Origin: Selenomonas bovis DSM 23594
Lineage (GTDB): Bacteria > Bacillota > Negativicutes > Selenomonadales > Selenomonadaceae
Assembly: GCF_000381005.1 (NCBI RefSeq)
Contig: NZ_KB908379.1
Location: 124,001 to 188,000 of the forward strand
DNA length: 64,000 nucleotides
Reading direction: 5' to 3'
The position numbers and the translations under genes were made by a program. This document shows positions 56,224-64,000 of this stretch, in pieces. The notes beneath the pieces are model-generated. The model had not been told where the DNA came from, did no database searches, and saw nothing but the letters and a program-made list of their open reading frames with translations. Position 1 is the first letter of the stretch. Each line of letters opens with the position of its first letter.

Positions 56224-57057
56224 TTATCCATTCACATAGAGTGCCTTGACAACGATATTGATTTCGTGGACGACCATGCCTGTCATGAACTCGACGGCAC
56301 GTCTCGCCTTTTCGCGCGCACCCTCGATGAGGCTCGGGATATGCCCGCCATAGGAGAGCGTGACCTCACAGGCGATGTCGAGGCCTTGGTCTTCCTCCCC
56401 CACGTAGCGGTGCTGCACGCGGATATGGCCGACCTTGCTCACCGACTCCTCACGACTGACCACAGCGCGCACGATGTTCTTGATGACAGAGTCATCGATG
56501 CTGAGCTTGCCGTAGTAGCTGAACACCGGCCGCACGATGGACTTTTCTCCCAAGCGGCGCCGCTTCGTACGGGAACGCTTGAAAAAGGTCTGGAGGGGAT
56601 CGACGAGATAGCCGGAAAAATGCGGCTTGAGCTCGATGGTCGGCACGGGAATGATGTGCTTGCCCTGCTTGAGGCGGTAGAAGCGCGCCTTTTCCATCTC
56701 AGCCTTTGTCGCGATGTCCTCGATGTGGATGATCTGCGCGATGGCGGGCAGGTGCAGCGCCTTAGTGATCTTGTGCACCATATTCTCCGAGGTGCCAAGC
56801 ACGAGGATGCGGTGCGGCTTCACGCGGTCGATGGCCGCGCGCACCTCCTCCGCATGGCCCGGCAACACGAAGATGGCGCGCCGCACCGCCATGATGCGGC
56901 TCTTTTCCTTTTTCGCCGAATGACCGCCGACGATCTTGCCATCCTTAATGAGGATGCCGTCGTCGATGATAGCGTCCGCCTGGTGCTTGTGAGCGACGAG
57001 CAGCGCGCGGTGGCTCTTGCCCGTACCGCTCGGCCCGACGAGTGCGATGACGTCCAT
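56224..57057 (-). CDS. P-loop ATPase domain fused to an Asp23/Gls24-like domain
   Basis: A 277 aa protein. GPSGTGKS (8-15) is a Walker A, with a basic region KRSRTKRRR in the middle (about 161-169). From about residue 180, KLSIDDSVIKNIVRAVV, then IACEVTLSYGGHIPSL and EFMTGMVVHEINIVVKALYV, closely resembles Asp23/Gls24 alkaline-shock domains. Asp23 proteins are tied to envelope stress, and an attached nucleotide-binding domain suggests ATP or GTP control. It sits directly upstream of ftsH, the membrane protease gene, in the same direction. Both halves are read from motifs only. Confidence 0.72.
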   Translation of the reverse strand: MDVIALVGPSGTGKSHRALLVAHKHQADAIIDDGILIKDGKIVGGHSAKKEKSRIMAVRRAIFVLPGHAEEVRAAIDRVKPHRILVLGTSENMVHKITKALHLPAIAQIIHIEDIATKAEMEKARFYRLKQGKHIIPVPTIELKPHFSGYLVDPLQTFFKRSRTKRRRLGEKSIVRPVFSYYGKLSIDDSVIKNIVRAVVSREESVSKVGHIRVQHRYVGEEDQGLDIACEVTLSYGGHIPSLIEGAREKARRAVEFMTGMVVHEINIVVKALYVNG

Positions 57058-57106
57058 AGGGATTTCTCTCCTTACTCACTGCGTCTGACGAGGGGGATAT
57101 CTCTCC

Positions 57107-57931
57107 TCACGTCTCCGGTTGGTAAAACGGCTCGGCATAGCGATCCTCGATGGTGAAAATGCCAAGCTCCGTCGGATAGCGCGTAGGGAAACCGTGGAAA
57201 TCAGACCCCCCTGACGGCAGCAGCTGGTATTTCTCCGCGAGCGCAAGATAATGCGCTGTATCCTCCGGATTGTGCTGTGGGTAGAAAACCTCGATGCCGT
57301 CGATGCCGCTACGGCAGATCTCCTCGACGAGCGCGTCATCCCAGATGAGCTTGGGGTGCGCAAGCACCGCCTTGCCGCCCGCCTGATGGATGAGGCTGAT
57401 GATATCCGCAACCTCCAAACGGTAATGCGGCACATAGGCGGGCTGCCCCTTCTGCAGGAGCTCGGAGAACGCGTCGCGCACCGTTTTGAAATACCCTTTG
57501 CTGACGAGCACGCGTCCGATATGCGAGCGGCTGATGGATTTGCTCGCACCGGCCACGGCGAGCACATCCTTCTCGCGGATATCGTAGCCGAGTTTTTGCA
57601 GCTTCGCGACCATCTCGCTGAACCGCGTCCAACGCGCCTCCGTCACATCGTTGAGCTTATCCGTAAGCTCACTATTATAAATATCTACATTGAAGCCGAG
57701 AACATGGATCTCCCGCGTTGGATGATGCGCCGAAAACTCGATACCGGGGATGACGCGAACGCCCTTCGTCGGATAAAAACCATTCTCATAGAGGTGCGCC
57801 ACGCCATCGACCGTATCATGGTCCGTAATGGCGAGATAGCTGAGCCCCGCCTGCCTGGCAGCGCTGATCAGTTCCTCCGGCGTGAGCTTGCCATCAGAAA
57901 ACGTTGTATGGGTATGCAGATCGCTTGGCAT
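57107..57931 (-). CDS. PHP-domain phosphoesterase (RNase AM/YciV-like)
   Basis: A 274 aa PHP-fold hydrolase. DLHTHTTFSDG (4-14) gives the first metal ligands; AITDHDTVDG, GIEFSAHH, AHPKLI and SGGSDFHG the others. The pattern matches the family that includes E. coli RNase AM and nucleoside 3',5'-bisphosphate phosphatases. Start ATG 57931 has GAGGAGG upstream; a 12-residue longer reading lacks a site. Confidence 0.88.
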   Translation of the reverse strand: MPSDLHTHTTFSDGKLTPEELISAARQAGLSYLAITDHDTVDGVAHLYENGFYPTKGVRVIPGIEFSAHHPTREIHVLGFNVDIYNSELTDKLNDVTEARWTRFSEMVAKLQKLGYDIREKDVLAVAGASKSISRSHIGRVLVSKGYFKTVRDAFSELLQKGQPAYVPHYRLEVADIISLIHQAGGKAVLAHPKLIWDDALVEEICRSGIDGIEVFYPQHNPEDTAHYLALAEKYQLLPSGGSDFHGFPTRYPTELGIFTIEDRYAEPFYQPET

Positions 57932-57953
57932 TCCAATTTCCTCCTCACGCTCG

Positions 57954-58214
57954 TCAGCGTGGCTCAACGATAAGTTTCATCGCTGTGCGCTGCACGCCGT
58001 CGATCTCGATATCAGTGAAGGCAGGGATACAGATCAGATCGATACCATGCGGCGCGACGAAGCCACGTGCAATTGCGACGGCCTTGACCGCCTGATTGAG
58101 CGCACCAGCGCCCACCGCTTGCATCTCAGCACTGCCGGACGCCCGCAGGACGCCTGCCAATGCGCCCGCAACGGAGTTGGGATTCGATTTTGATGACACC
58201 TTCAAGATATCCAT
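57954..58214 (-). CDS. spoVS: Stage V sporulation protein S homologue (SpoVS/Alba-like)
   Basis: An 86 aa protein. MDILKVSSKSNPNSVAGALAG at its start (residues 1-21) and AVAIARGFVAPHGIDL are hallmarks of SpoVS, a small Alba-like nucleic-acid-binding protein. It is widespread in Firmicutes, including species not known to form spores, so its presence does not prove sporulation. Start ATG 58214 has AGAGGA about 10 bases upstream. The gap upstream to 58396 holds nothing recognisable. Confidence 0.93.
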   Translation of the reverse strand: MDILKVSSKSNPNSVAGALAGVLRASGSAEMQAVGAGALNQAVKAVAIARGFVAPHGIDLICIPAFTDIEIDGVQRTAMKLIVEPR

Positions 58215-58396
58215 GAACGGTACATCCTCTCTTTCCATAGCGATTCTGTGGTTGCAGCAGCTGCACGCGTGTGCCGACAAATGCGCCTGCACGCCGTCGT
58301 GAAAAAACAGCGCGCTACCATTTCTACATAATTTCACATGCCATTATGCTATATTTTCTACAGAAAACCGAAAAATCCTTCCGTATCGAGAATTTA

Positions 58397-58533
58397 CTAT
58401 GTAAATCCCCAAGAGCGCAAGCCGCAGGCGCAGCGCGATTGGCAGGATTTACTGCAAGGACGGGCGCACAATGTCCACGAAGTGGACGTTTGTGCGTTGA
58501 GTTTACTAAGGAAGCGCTGATAAAATGATTCCC
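58397..58533. repeat. Family B full unit joined to a family A terminus
   Basis: 58397-58508 is a family B unit (GTAAATCCCCAAGAGCGCAA, then the GTCCACGAAGTGGAC hairpin, ending GTTTACTAAG). It runs straight into AAGGAAGCGCTGATAAAATG, one end of family A (58507-58533). It lies between spoVS and ymdB. Confidence 0.8.
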
Positions 58534-58550
58534 TATCAGACACTACCCGC

Positions 58551-59339
58551 TCAGGCGTCCCAGTCCTCCAGGATCTGGACACGCTCGATGCCGATCGTCC
58601 GGTTCGTCGCATCATCGATGGTCATGATAACCGCCTCATAAGCGGACGGCCCGTCCGCAACCTCGAAGCGCACCGGGCGGCAGGTCTGGAAGCGGTAGAG
58701 GATCTTCTCCGTCTCCACGCCAAGCACCGAGCAGCGCGGCCCCGTCATGCCGAGATCCGTGATATAGCCCGTCCCCTGCGGCAGCAGGCAAGCATCCGCC
58801 GTCTGCACATGCGTATGTGTTCCCACGACACCGTTAACGCGCCCGTCGAGGTACCAGCCCATGGCAATCTTCTCCGATGTCGTCTCCGCGTGAAAATCGA
58901 GAAAGATGAGATCGCATTCCCGCGCCATCTCGCGCAAGAGCTCCTCGACCTTCTGGAACGGGTCGTCGAGCGGCGGCATGAATGCGCGTCCAGAGAGATT
59001 CATCACGCCAATATTCTTCGCCTTGAACGGATAGCAGCACCACCCCTTGCCCGGCGCGTCGCCGGGATAATTCGCGGGGCGGATGAGGAACGGCTCCTGA
59101 TCGATGAACTCCAGCACATCCTTCTTGTCCCAGACGTGATTGCCCGAGGTCACGATGTCCGCGCCTCCCTGGTAGAGCTCATCGAGCGACTTGCGCGTAA
59201 AGCCCTTGCCTGCAGCGGAATTCTCGCCGTTCACGACGACGACATCGATGCCCTTCTCCTCGCGCAGCTGCGGTGTGTATTTACGGAACGCTCTGCGGCC
59301 GTTTCGGCCGACAACGTCACCGACGAACATGATTTTCAT
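58551..59339 (-). CDS. ymdB: YmdB-type metallophosphoesterase (2',3'-cNMP phosphodiesterase family)
   Basis: A 262 aa calcineurin-like phosphoesterase. Metal ligands: GDVVGRNGR (7-15), NGENSAAGKG, TSGNHVWDK, FLDFHAETTSEK and VVGTHTHVQT. Homologues hydrolyse 2',3'-cyclic nucleotides and influence RNase Y targets; rny is two genes upstream. Starts at ATG 59339. Confidence 0.94.
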   Translation of the reverse strand: MKIMFVGDVVGRNGRRAFRKYTPQLREEKGIDVVVVNGENSAAGKGFTRKSLDELYQGGADIVTSGNHVWDKKDVLEFIDQEPFLIRPANYPGDAPGKGWCCYPFKAKNIGVMNLSGRAFMPPLDDPFQKVEELLREMARECDLIFLDFHAETTSEKIAMGWYLDGRVNGVVGTHTHVQTADACLLPQGTGYITDLGMTGPRCSVLGVETEKILYRFQTCRPVRFEVADGPSAYEAVIMTIDDATNRTIGIERVQILEDWDA

Positions 59340-59356
59340 GAAAAAGTCCCCTAGAA

Positions 59357-59887
59357 TTATTGATTGTAGACGACGACGCGGTCGCCCTCGCGGATGCCGA
59401 GCAGTTTCTCGTGCAGCCTCTGCTGCCGCATTGTGCCGAGCATGTGGTCGAGCAGATTCTCCTGCTCGACCTCGAAATTCGGATCGAGCGGGTCACGCTC
59501 ATCGAGCAACAGCGTCTGCGGGAACGCGTCGTAAAGGATATCCGCCACGAGGGAGAGCTCATCGCGCGTGAGCGTCGCCACATCGCGCACCAGATGCAGG
59601 AAGGAAACCTTCGGCGTGGACTCCATCTCCAGGTTCACGACGCGCGCGCGCAGACCATTGAGCCCCAGATAGGCGGCAATGCTCTCCGCGAGCAGTTTGC
59701 CGATTTCCTGGAAGCGCTCCTTCGTGAGCGCCTCCTCAATGGAGAATGTCAGGCGGATTGTCGCGTCCTCCGGCTCATAGCTCACTTTGGTGATTTCCTC
59801 ATAACAGACGAGGATGGACGCGAGAAGGCTCACGCCTTCTTTGCTTGGTTTCTGCCGCTTCTTCCTGCGGAATGGAAAGGGAAACAT
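59357..59887 (-). CDS. Uncharacterised protein between rny and ymdB
   Basis: A 176 aa soluble protein I do not recognise. It opens with a basic patch (FPFRRKKRQKPSKEG), then ILVCYEEITKVSYEPEDATIRLTF and a long mixed helix/strand region, ending VVVYNQ. ATG 59887 follows AAGGAGG by about 7 bases. The tight placement suggests a role with RNase Y or YmdB, but this is only positional. Confidence 0.7.
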   Translation of the reverse strand: MFPFPFRRKKRQKPSKEGVSLLASILVCYEEITKVSYEPEDATIRLTFSIEEALTKERFQEIGKLLAESIAAYLGLNGLRARVVNLEMESTPKVSFLHLVRDVATLTRDELSLVADILYDAFPQTLLLDERDPLDPNFEVEQENLLDHMLGTMRQQRLHEKLLGIREGDRVVVYNQ

Positions 59888-59949
59888 ACCTCCCGCCTCC
59901 TTTCGATAGCGAAGGGGACGCCACATATCGCAGCATCCCCTGGACTTCT

Positions 59950-61494
59950 TTATTTTGCGTAGTCAACCACGCGCGTCTCGCGGATGACCGTCGCCTTGAT
60001 CTGGCCCGGATATTCGAGCTCTTCTTCGATTTTCTTGACAATGTCATGCGCCAGTGCTGCTGCGCCTGCGTCATCGACCTTGTCCGGCTTGACCATCACG
60101 CGGATCTCGCGGCCCGCCTGGATGGCGAAGCAGCGCTCGACGCCGTCGAACGATTCGGCAATCTCCTCAAGACGCTTGAGCCGCTTGAGGTACGATTCGA
60201 GACTCTCGCGGCGCGCCCCAGGGCGTGCTGCCGACACAGCATCCGCCGCAGCGACGAGGACAGCCTCGACGCACGATGCCTCGCAATCACCATGATGGGA
60301 AGCGATGCAGTTGATGACATCCTTCGACTCGCGGAACTTGCGTGCGAGATCCGCGCCGATGCTCGTATGGGAGCCCTCGACCTCATGGTCGATGGCCTTG
60401 CCGATATCGTGCAGCAGACCACCGCGCTTCGCGAGCATCACGTCGCAGCCGAGCTCCGCCGCCATCGTGCCCGCGAGATGCGAGACCTCGATGGAGTGGT
60501 CGAGCACATTCTGCCCGTAGCTCGTGCGATAGCGTAGGCGCCCGAGGAGCTTCACGAGCTCCGGATGCAGGCCATGGACGCCTGTATCGAACGTTGCCTG
60601 CTCGCCTGCTTCCTTGATGCGTATATCGACCTCGCGCTTTGCCTTTTCCACCATTTCCTCGATGCGGGCCGGATGGATGCGCCCATCCTGGATGAGCTTC
60701 TCGAGTGCGATGCGAGCCACTTCGCGGCGCACAGGATCGAAGCCTGAGAGAATGACCGCCTCCGGCGTATCATCGATGATGAGGTCGATGCCCGTCAGCG
60801 TCTCGAGCGTGCGGATATTGCGTCCCTCGCGCCCGATGATGCGGCCTTTCATCTCATCGTTCGGCAGCGCCACGACAGAGACCGTCGTCTCAGCCACATG
60901 ATCGGCGGCGCAACGCTGGATGGCAATGGAAAGGATATCGCGGGCTTTCTTGTCCGCCTCATCTTTCGTCTGCTGCTCGTACTCCTTGATTTTCACAGCC
61001 TTCTCATGCTTGAGCTCTTCCTCTGTCTCAGCCATGAGGATGGTCTTCGCCTCGTCGGACGTGAGACCGGAGATGCGCTCAAGCTCAGTCTTCTGCTTGG
61101 CATGCATCTCGTCGACGGCCTGCTGCGTCTTGTCGATGCGAGACTCCTTGCGCGCGAGCTGCTCCTCCTTCTTCTCGACGGACTCGAGCTTGCGGTCAAG
61201 GTTCTCCTCCTTCTGCACGACGCGGCGCTCCTGGCGTGAGATCTCATTCCGGCGCTCTTTCGTATCGCGGTCGAGCTCCTGGCGCAGACGGTGGATATCC
61301 TCCTTCGCCTCGAGCATGAGCTCTTTCTTGCGGGCCTCGCCCTTCGCCTCGGCATCCGAGACGATTTTGAGGGCCTCCTGCTCCGCCGAGCCGATCTGCG
61401 CCTCCGCGGAACGTTTTCTCGCCATATAGCCGACGGCACCGCCGACGATTACTGCAATGATTACCGCTAAGATTGTTACGATAATAGTGTTCAC
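59950..61494 (-). CDS. rny: Ribonuclease Y
   Basis: A 514 aa membrane-anchored endoribonuclease that starts mRNA decay. One N-terminal membrane helix, a long charged coiled coil (about 25-200), a KH domain ([11 protein letters not shown]) and an HD domain ([10 protein letters not shown]). The annotated GTG 61494 lies inside the Shine-Dalgarno (GGGGGTGA), so real initiation may be at an ATT or ATC codon about three codons in. No ATG, GTG or TTG fits better nearby. Confidence 0.95.
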   Translation of the reverse strand: MNTIIVTILAVIIAVIVGGAVGYMARKRSAEAQIGSAEQEALKIVSDAEAKGEARKKELMLEAKEDIHRLRQELDRDTKERRNEISRQERRVVQKEENLDRKLESVEKKEEQLARKESRIDKTQQAVDEMHAKQKTELERISGLTSDEAKTILMAETEEELKHEKAVKIKEYEQQTKDEADKKARDILSIAIQRCAADHVAETTVSVVALPNDEMKGRIIGREGRNIRTLETLTGIDLIIDDTPEAVILSGFDPVRREVARIALEKLIQDGRIHPARIEEMVEKAKREVDIRIKEAGEQATFDTGVHGLHPELVKLLGRLRYRTSYGQNVLDHSIEVSHLAGTMAAELGCDVMLAKRGGLLHDIGKAIDHEVEGSHTSIGADLARKFRESKDVINCIASHHGDCEASCVEAVLVAAADAVSAARPGARRESLESYLKRLKRLEEIAESFDGVERCFAIQAGREIRVMVKPDKVDDAGAAALAHDIVKKIEEELEYPGQIKATVIRETRVVDYAK

Positions 61495-61565
61495 CCCCTG
61501 GTAGGATTTTTGCTTGGATGCAATTTATTTTTGTAGTAGTTTTTGTGGCGTAACTATACCTTTTT

Positions 61566-61594
61566 ATTTTATCAGCCAATCCACCTTGCGTCAA
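61566..61594 (-). promoter_or_regulatory. Promoter of rny
   Basis: Minus-strand -35 TTGACG (61589-61594) and -10 TAAAAT (61566-61571), 17-base spacer. Confidence 0.65.
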
Positions 61595-61609
61595 TGCGTC
61601 AATAAAAAG

Positions 61610-62518
61610 TCAGTCCATGAGCTCGTGCACGCGCGCGCTGAAGAAATCCAGCCACTCGCCATGGAACCCCACCTCGGAGAAAAGCTCTGCAAGCGATGCC
61701 ACACGAGGCTGCTCGAGAAACATAGAGAGGCGCTGCTTCTCGATACGGCGCGGGAAATAGAACTCCTCACGCGGCGCATCCGCAGCGGCAAACGCCACCG
61801 TATACTCATGATACACCTTATCGGACATCGACTCCGGCGCATGTGTCGAGCGCGCGACACTGGCCGTGAACACCTCAGGCAGCAGGGCGAGCAGCTGCGC
61901 ACAATTCTCCTGTGCGTGACGCACGACGGCGCGATAGTCCGCGAGCGCCTGCTCCGCTCCCGCCGTATCATCGAGCATGACGGCGCAGATGAGGTCACGT
62001 GTCTTCTCAAGCGTCGAGACATCGAATCGCCGCAGCGTCTCTGCGTCGGCCGCGGCAAGCCAGCGGCGCAGCGCCCCCTCCATCGCAAGACGCGCCGCCG
62101 TGACCACCAGCGCGTCAGCACGGTGCAGCTGCTGCGCGAGGTTCACCACGCGCTGTGCGGGATCTTCCGACGCGCCGAGACGCTCCTTCGCGCAGGCAGC
62201 GCAGTAGCCAACCGCCTCATTGACAAACGGCTCTCCTGCTGCGATGCGCCCCATCGTAGGGAAATCCAGCCCCAACTTGTCGTACGTGCGTCGCTCCGCC
62301 GCGAGCTTCCCCTTGGAAAAATACGTATCGCCATGATAGCGGTACGGGACGCGCGTCACCTTGCCGCACGCCGGGCAGCGATACTCCTTCGCCCGCAGAT
62401 TTACGGCGATGTCGCGCGCGGGATTCGGCTTAAAAAACGCATAGGGCACCGTCTCCACAAAACAATACTCATAAACACTTTCAAGTTGCTCCTTGATTTT
62501 TCCTGGCTCATTCACCAT
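61610..62518 (-). CDS. Uncharacterised zinc-ribbon-type protein
   Basis: A 302 aa protein without a family I recognise. CPAC (near residue 48) and a second CAAC (near 106) may bind zinc. The rest is Ala/Leu-rich and likely helical. GDTYFSKGKLAAERRTYDKLGLDFP follows the first Cys pair. ATG 62518 has GGGAG 8 bases upstream. It lies between the tRNA cluster and rny. Confidence 0.7.
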   Translation of the reverse strand: MVNEPGKIKEQLESVYEYCFVETVPYAFFKPNPARDIAVNLRAKEYRCPACGKVTRVPYRYHGDTYFSKGKLAAERRTYDKLGLDFPTMGRIAAGEPFVNEAVGYCAACAKERLGASEDPAQRVVNLAQQLHRADALVVTAARLAMEGALRRWLAAADAETLRRFDVSTLEKTRDLICAVMLDDTAGAEQALADYRAVVRHAQENCAQLLALLPEVFTASVARSTHAPESMSDKVYHEYTVAFAAADAPREEFYFPRRIEKQRLSMFLEQPRVASLAELFSEVGFHGEWLDFFSARVHELMD

Positions 62519-62544
62519 ACCAGGCACTCCCTTCCGAAAACAAC

Positions 62545-62571
62545 AAAAACCCGGAAGCATTTGCTTCCGGG
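62545..62571 (-). terminator. Terminator of the tRNA cluster
   Basis: CCCGGAAGCA/TGCTTCCGGG stem with a 2-base loop, then TTTTTG on the minus strand. Confidence 0.88.
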
Positions 62572-62583
62572 CGGACCTTCGTT

Positions 62584-62657
<74 letters not shown>

Positions 62658-62737
62658 AGCAACCAGATGCAACGCTGCATCCCGATATGGACAGTCCCCG
62701 CAGCCTGCGCCGCAAACGGGACTTCATGGCAAAAAAA

Positions 62738-62812
62738 TGGAGCGGAAAACGAGACTCGAACTCGCGACCCCCACCTTGGCAAGGTGGTGCTCTACCACTG
62801 AGCTATTTCCGC
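62738..62812 (-). tRNA. tRNA-Gly (GCC), distal copy
   Basis: 75 nt including CCA. Acceptor GCGGAAA pairs with TTTCCGC; anticodon arm CCACC-TTGCCAA-GGTGG gives GCC. Confidence 0.94.
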
Positions 62813-62815
62813 ATC

Positions 62816-62889
<74 letters not shown>

Positions 62890-62895
62890 ATAATA

Positions 62896-62970
62896 TGGAG
62901 CGGAAAACGAGACTCGAACTCGCGACCCCCACCTTGGCAAGGTGGTGCTCTACCACTGAGCTATTTCCGC
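62896..62970 (-). tRNA. tRNA-Gly (GCC), proximal copy
   Basis: Same mature sequence as the copy at 62738. Part of a Gly-Cys tandem duplication. Confidence 0.94.
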
Positions 62971-62972
62971 AT

Positions 62973-63049
62973 TGGCGACCCGAATGGGACTTGAACCCAT
63001 GACCTCCGCCGTGACAGGGCGGCATTCTAACCAACTAAACTACCGGGCC
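62973..63049 (-). tRNA. tRNA-Asp (GTC)
   Basis: 77 nt including CCA. Acceptor GGCCCGG pairs with TCGGGTC-type 3' arm; anticodon arm CCGCC-CTGTCAC-GGCGG gives GTC. First gene of the cluster. Confidence 0.93.
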
Positions 63050-63078
63050 ATCGTCGCTCTGTTTCAGCGACATGAATT

Positions 63079-63107
63079 ATTATAACCGAGTCATTGGTGT
63101 ATGTCAA
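63079..63107 (-). promoter_or_regulatory. Consensus promoter of the Asp-Gly-Cys-Gly-Cys tRNA cluster
   Basis: Minus-strand TTGACA (63102-63107) and TATAAT (63079-63084) with a 17-base spacer, a perfect consensus. Confidence 0.88.
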
Positions 63108-63120
63108 GGGAATTTTTTCA

Positions 63121-63282
63121 AAAACTGATGGATGAAATGAGGTCCAGGGATTTGCGCGGATGCGCTTTATCTTCCTAGGAGACAAACCGGAGGCGTAACA
63201 GAGCTACGCTGAGGTTTGTAGGGCGACGAGAGGACAGTGCAGATACGCAAAGGCAGGGTGCCGAATGAAACAGTGGTTCCTT
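63121..63282. repeat. Family A repeat, copy A5 with a decayed left end
   Basis: The interior (GATTTGCGCGGATGCGCT, AGGAGACAAACCGGAGGCGT, GGGCGACGAGAGGACAGTGC) and right end (ACAGTGGTTCCTT, then AA) match A3 and A4. The left terminus is degenerate (AACTGATGG). Confidence 0.78.
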
Positions 63283-63435
63283 AACACATGTTTAACAAAA
63301 ATTTCCCTATCTCGCTCTCCCACCATGATACGATAGATAAAGAAAATATTCGTCAACTGGATGTGGCGCACTGCGGGCACTGCCCAGCAAGGCTGTATCG
63401 CTCGGATCGCCGCAAATATGGAAGGGATGGTTCCC

Positions 63436-63732
63436 ATGAAAACAAGCGCGCGCAAAGAGAAACGCCTGATGGCAGAGCATGAGCGATTCGGCTGGTTCGG
63501 GCTCGTGCGGCTCCGCGATGTCTATGAATTTGAGTGTTATCTCATGCAGCGGGGCTGGAAGCCCTGCGTGACGCTTGGACGCAGTCTCATGCGTGTGATG
63601 CGCGATGGACGCGTCATCGAGGTAGTCTGGGATTCCGAGAAGCGCCAGACATTGACTTCTCGGTACGGCATGGTGCTCTGGTACGATTTCCAGATTTTCG
63701 AGAAAGACAAATGGTTCGAGCATCCGCTTTGA
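63436..63732 (+). CDS. Uncharacterised small basic/aromatic protein
   Basis: A 98 aa protein not recognised. MKTSARKEKRLMAEHERFGWFGL at the start is basic. It continues with VRLRDVYEFECYLMQRGWKPC and ends FEKDKWFEHPL. ATG 63436 lies 9 bases after GGAAGGG. Terminator follows. The high Trp/Phe content and lack of a signal peptide suggest a small cytosolic domain. Confidence 0.65.
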   Translation: MKTSARKEKRLMAEHERFGWFGLVRLRDVYEFECYLMQRGWKPCVTLGRSLMRVMRDGRVIEVVWDSEKRQTLTSRYGMVLWYDFQIFEKDKWFEHPL

Positions 63733-63770
63733 AATGACATCCCCACCGTCCTCCTAGCTTGAGATGCGAA

Positions 63771-63825
63771 AAAGCCGGTGACTGTACGAGCGCATGCAAC
63801 GCTCGCGCAGCCACCGGCTTGTGTT
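63771..63825. terminator. Terminator after the 98 aa gene
   Basis: AAGCCGGTG (63772-63780) pairs with CACCGGCTT (63812-63820), with an inner CGAGCG/CGCTCG stem, then GTGTTTTT. Confidence 0.8.
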
Positions 63826-63848
63826 TTTGCCGATGAAGCGTCCCCCCA

Positions 63849-63878
63849 GAAACCGCTGAATGAACCAGCGCTTCCTTA
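63849..63878. repeat. Family A solo hairpin (A8)
   Basis: AGAAACCGCTGAATGAACCA then GCGCTTCCTTAA. The terminal TTAA supplies the stop codon of the gene that enters from the right edge. Confidence 0.6.
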
Positions 63879-64000
63879 ACTCTGCTGGAGGATGGCGTAG
63901 TTTTCCGGATGGATGCCGGGACGGACGACGACCTTGATATCGGTGCCGTATTCGGCCGCGAGGTTCATCATGAGCTGACTCTGACGCAATTCCTCCGCGA
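63876..64000 (-). CDS. C-terminal end of an unidentified protein (window edge)
   Basis: The last 41 codons of a minus-strand gene. The visible end reads ELRQSQLMMNLAAEYGTDIK, then VVVRPGIHPENYAILQQS and TAA. I do not recognise the family from this fragment. The stop codon is formed by the end of a family A hairpin. Confidence 0.6.
   Translation of the reverse strand, partial: AEELRQSQLMMNLAAEYGTDIKVVVRPGIHPENYAILQQS

Noticed and set aside
57954-58214. spoVS as proof of spore formation
   Set aside because: SpoVS homologues occur in many bacteria not known to form spores.

Overview
This 64 kb window is a high-GC bacterial chromosome segment. Its gene content and neighbourhoods suggest a Negativicutes member, probably Selenomonadaceae-like: hisS-hemZ-fur/perR-relA-recJ, rny-ymdB-spoVS, a leu T-box ahead of leuA, and an FlhB-like/yraN/comM cluster. 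This placement is inference from gene content only. No rRNA, CRISPR array, prophage or complete insertion sequence was seen.

Layout. 1-6945 is a leftward housekeeping block: hisS (cut by the window edge), hemZ, a Fur-family regulator, relA and recJ. 7114-22178 is an accessory island. On its left is a leftward VWA-protein/MoxR-type AAA+ ATPase pair. Running divergently to the right is a gene set that looks like one transcription unit: a NifH-like Fe protein, a NifD/NifK-like pair, hypF-hypC-hypD-hypE, a second NifD/NifK-like pair, a small membrane protein and a TtcA-like PP-loop ATPase. 22375-29275 returns to housekeeping genes on the minus strand: dtd, leuA with its T-box leader, a thioesterase, a phosphoribosyltransferase, an acidic low-complexity membrane protein and pnp. 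29655-34708 holds the FlhB-like protein, yraN, comM and priA on the plus strand. 34793-44565 holds tRNA-Pro, ftsK, an SAH/MTA deaminase, ahcY, surE, a DUF2156 protein, def and an M48 protease. 44790-50833 holds a CBS protein, a D-Ala-D-Ala carboxypeptidase, an AI-2E-family permease, a universal stress protein, thiC with a TPP riboswitch, and an ASCH-like protein. 51355-63049 holds tRNA-Ala, a UPF0178-macro fusion, an MFS permease behind an attenuated leader, ftsH, a P-loop/Asp23-like fusion, a PHP phosphoesterase, spoVS, ymdB, rny and a five-gene tRNA cluster (Asp-Gly-Cys-Gly-Cys).

The most interesting element is the island. The NifH-like protein keeps the P-loop and both [4Fe-4S] cysteines, so it looks like a working ATP-dependent electron donor. 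The two D/K-like pairs are short and have only part of the usual cluster-ligand cysteines. Between them sit exactly the four Hyp proteins that build the Fe(CN)2CO group of [NiFe] hydrogenase. No nickel-insertion genes (hypA, hypB) and no hydrogenase subunits are in the window. A working hypothesis is a nitrogenase-like enzyme that carries or uses an Fe-cyanide/carbonyl-type centre, matured with help from the MoxR/VWA pair. No experimental function can be assigned from sequence alone.

Two families of short, structured dispersed repeats occur in intergenic gaps. Family A is about 165 bp with inverted ends. Family B is about 110 bp. Several copies abut or supply the stop codons of neighbouring genes.
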